DNA of 64,000 nucleotides from the NCBI GenBank assembly GCA_030065125.1, contig JASJDM010000030.1, forward strand, positions 1-64,000, read 5' to 3'. Below the pieces are notes generated by a model that saw only the letters and a list, made by a program, of their open reading frames with translations, made no database searches and was not told the DNA's origin. This DNA is from Lysobacterales bacterium (GTDB taxonomy: Bacteria; Pseudomonadota; Gammaproteobacteria; Xanthomonadales; SZUA-38). Numbering within the stretch: position 1 is the first letter of the stretch; the number at the start of each line of letters is the position of its first letter. Below are positions 62,909-64,000 of the stretch, in pieces. The position numbers and the translations under genes are program-made.

Positions 62909-63787
62909 CTACATGGATGGTGTGGCTTCACTGTTGGGCGTCATGAAGCAGGACGCCAACAGCCACTTGAGATTGATTCCAACCCGGTCGGCATAGGGCA
63001 CGGTGAAGGCATAGCCGTGCTCCTTGCGCTCACCGTCCACTTCCTCGCTGACGTATATGACCAGGGAATCCCGGGTGAAGACGCCGTGGTAGTTGTTGAT
63101 GGGCCAGTCCACCAGGGCCAGGCTGATCCCCAGCTTGCGCGGCGGCGATTCCCGGGTCTCAAACCAGTGGGCATCCCACTGGTCGTGCAGCTCGATGCCC
63201 TCGTAGCGCTCATACGGAATGTCGCGGCCCCCACCCACACCGGGGATATCCACGTAGCAGCTGAAGCTGCGGGACCGGTGCAGCTGGTAGGCGCCGGCAG
63301 CCCGGTTGCCGCCGGTTGAAGGCTCTACCCAGAACTGCCGGGAGCCCAGCACAAACCCCAGGGGCATGGTTTCGCCGCAAGGGGCATCTGGTACTGCACG
63401 GAACTGCTGGGCTTCCCGGATCCACGTGTAGAGGCAATCCGGCTGGTCTTGCTGGGACAGGGTCATCTTCACCTGGTCCCGGTCAGGCTCTACGGCCAGC
63501 GCCATCTGGTATCGGCCCGGTCCGCCGCCGTTCTCCCGGACTGCAACGTCAAAGCGGTTGTCGCCAGCGGTGGAGATGTCCACCCGCAAACCGCCGTGGC
63601 GCAGTTCTTCAGCCACGCCGGTTCGGCGCTCGAAATAAGCCTGGTTGCCGTTGGCATAGATGCCGGGCAGCAGCTGGGTCACCACCTGCAGGTCCCGCTC
63701 TGAGCGAAGGCTGTCTTCCCCCTGGGCGGCCACCTGGAGGCTCATCAGCAGCGCCCCCAGGCAGACAACAAGTCGATTGATGTTCAT
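62909..63787 (-). CDS. Exported protein, distantly CpcT/CpeT-like
   Basis: A 292-residue protein with a signal peptide (residues 1-21, 'LLMSLQVAAQ'). The N-terminus 'VVTQLLPGIYANGNQAYFER' and the pattern around paired cysteines ('DCLYTWIREAQQFRAVPDAPCG', 'YQLHRSRSFSCYVDI') recall CpcT/CpeT-like proteins, whose family name comes from phycobilin attachment but which occur in many non-photosynthetic bacteria with unknown roles. The match is distant and by eye. The last third is rich in strand-forming residues ('LVIYVSEEVDGE'). It lies between the truncated transporter (36 bp upstream) and the quinone oxidoreductase (10 bp), so the three may form an operon. Confidence 0.6.
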   Translation of the reverse strand: MNINRLVVCLGALLMSLQVAAQGEDSLRSERDLQVVTQLLPGIYANGNQAYFERRTGVAEELRHGGLRVDISTAGDNRFDVAVRENGGGPGRYQMALAVEPDRDQVKMTLSQQDQPDCLYTWIREAQQFRAVPDAPCGETMPLGFVLGSRQFWVEPSTGGNRAAGAYQLHRSRSFSCYVDIPGVGGGRDIPYERYEGIELHDQWDAHWFETRESPPRKLGISLALVDWPINNYHGVFTRDSLVIYVSEEVDGERKEHGYAFTVPYADRVGINLKWLLASCFMTPNSEATPSM

Positions 63788-63823
63788 TTCAGAATGCTCC
63801 CCGAGGCCCGGACGCTCACCATA

Positions 63824-64000
63824 TCACGACCCCCTGGCGTCACTGCGGGCCAGGAATGCCTCCACCTCTTCCACTTCGAGTCCGGACGGCACCGGGGTGA
63901 GAAAGGTATACAACAGTCCCGCGGCCGCCAGGGGCACACCCACCAGCACGGCGTAACCCAGGTTCCAGCCCAGACGCTCCACCGCCAGCGCTACCACGAA
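63824..64000 (-). CDS. C-terminal end of a membrane transporter, cut by window edge
   Basis: The frame is open to base 64000 on the minus strand. The visible 58 residues hold the last membrane helix ('GYAVLVGVPLAAAGLLYTFL') and a hydrophilic acidic tail ('SGLEVEEVEAFLARSDARGS'). The Gly/Ala-rich helix followed by a charged cytoplasmic tail is typical of a major facilitator superfamily transporter, but the piece is too short to be sure. It lies 36 bp upstream of the exported CpcT-like protein, same strand. Confidence 0.6.
   Translation of the reverse strand, partial: FVVALAVERLGWNLGYAVLVGVPLAAAGLLYTFLTPVPSGLEVEEVEAFLARSDARGS

Overview
This 64 kb window is GC-rich and densely packed with short gaps and many 1-8 bp gene overlaps. 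It encodes an aerobic, Gram-negative, probably environmental gammaproteobacterium: TonB-dependent receptor, RND efflux pump, periplasmic c-type cytochrome, PurT, HemY-type protoporphyrinogen oxidase and AbgT transporter. An IPTL-CTERM sorting tail, very large SdrD-type repeat proteins, a small 'YNPEQSGHGF' secreted domain and a '...FSDSFED' protein tail resemble what is common in Wenzhouxiangella/Xanthomonadales-like bacteria. That placement is inference. No rRNA, tRNA, CRISPR array, integrase or insertion sequence was recognised.

Region 1 (1-11 kb) holds a GH127-like glycosidase (truncated by the window edge) and then a corrinoid-dependent methyl-transfer locus. A minus-strand run from about 10.96 to 3.5 kb encodes a ketopantoate-reductase-like protein, a DUF4336 protein, a DUF1638 protein, a 2Fe-2S/ASKHA corrinoid-activation (RACE) protein, a B12-binding corrinoid protein, a URO-D-type methyltransferase fused to a thioredoxin-like domain, and a CobW/G3E GTPase. 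Two more URO-D-family genes diverge from a promoter with tandem 10 bp repeats. Only one of the three URO-D proteins keeps the complete His-x-Cys...Cys zinc site of MtaA-like enzymes. The parts fit together as methyl donor -> corrinoid protein -> URO-D methyltransferase, with the RACE protein repairing oxidised corrinoid and CobW supplying metal. The substrate is unknown. This is the best candidate for an undescribed system.

Region 2 (11-22.8 kb) is mixed: a small putative DNA-binding protein with a partner gene and a GGTACC-repeat upstream site; a TIGR03032-TPR-glycosyltransferase fusion; an AbgT transporter; a short secreted protein abutting a gene remnant; hydrolases; a repeat-containing exported protein; and HemY.

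Region 3 (22.8-33.3 kb) is dominated by one ~3160-residue exported protein. It has DUF11 domains, a LamG-like segment, ten SdrD_B repeats and a C-terminal gingipain-type (C25) cysteine peptidase domain.

Region 4 (33.3-46.9 kb) holds an exported catalase-peroxidase (KatG) behind an OxyR-like site, a dihaem cytochrome c, PurT, an RND pump pair, an M24 peptidase, a dimethylarginine-dimethylaminohydrolase-like enzyme, a membrane-anchored Rossmann protein, a rhodanese and a small membrane protein preceded by mutually exclusive hairpins.

Region 5 (46.9-55.3 kb) is a second surface-protein locus: an FG-GAP-like exported protein coupled to a small exported protein, a winged-helix/TPR regulator, and a divergent 1514-residue IPTL-CTERM protein with 104-residue tandem repeats.

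Region 6 (55.3-60 kb) is a minus-strand metal locus, most likely zinc: LolD-type ATPase, FtsX/MacB-type permease with a His/Asp-rich loop, a DUF2946-like exported protein and a ZnuD-like TonB receptor with His/Glu-rich loops. Region 7 (60-64 kb) has a methyltransferase, a LysR regulator, a quinone oxidoreductase, an exported protein and the C-terminal end of a membrane transporter cut by the window edge.
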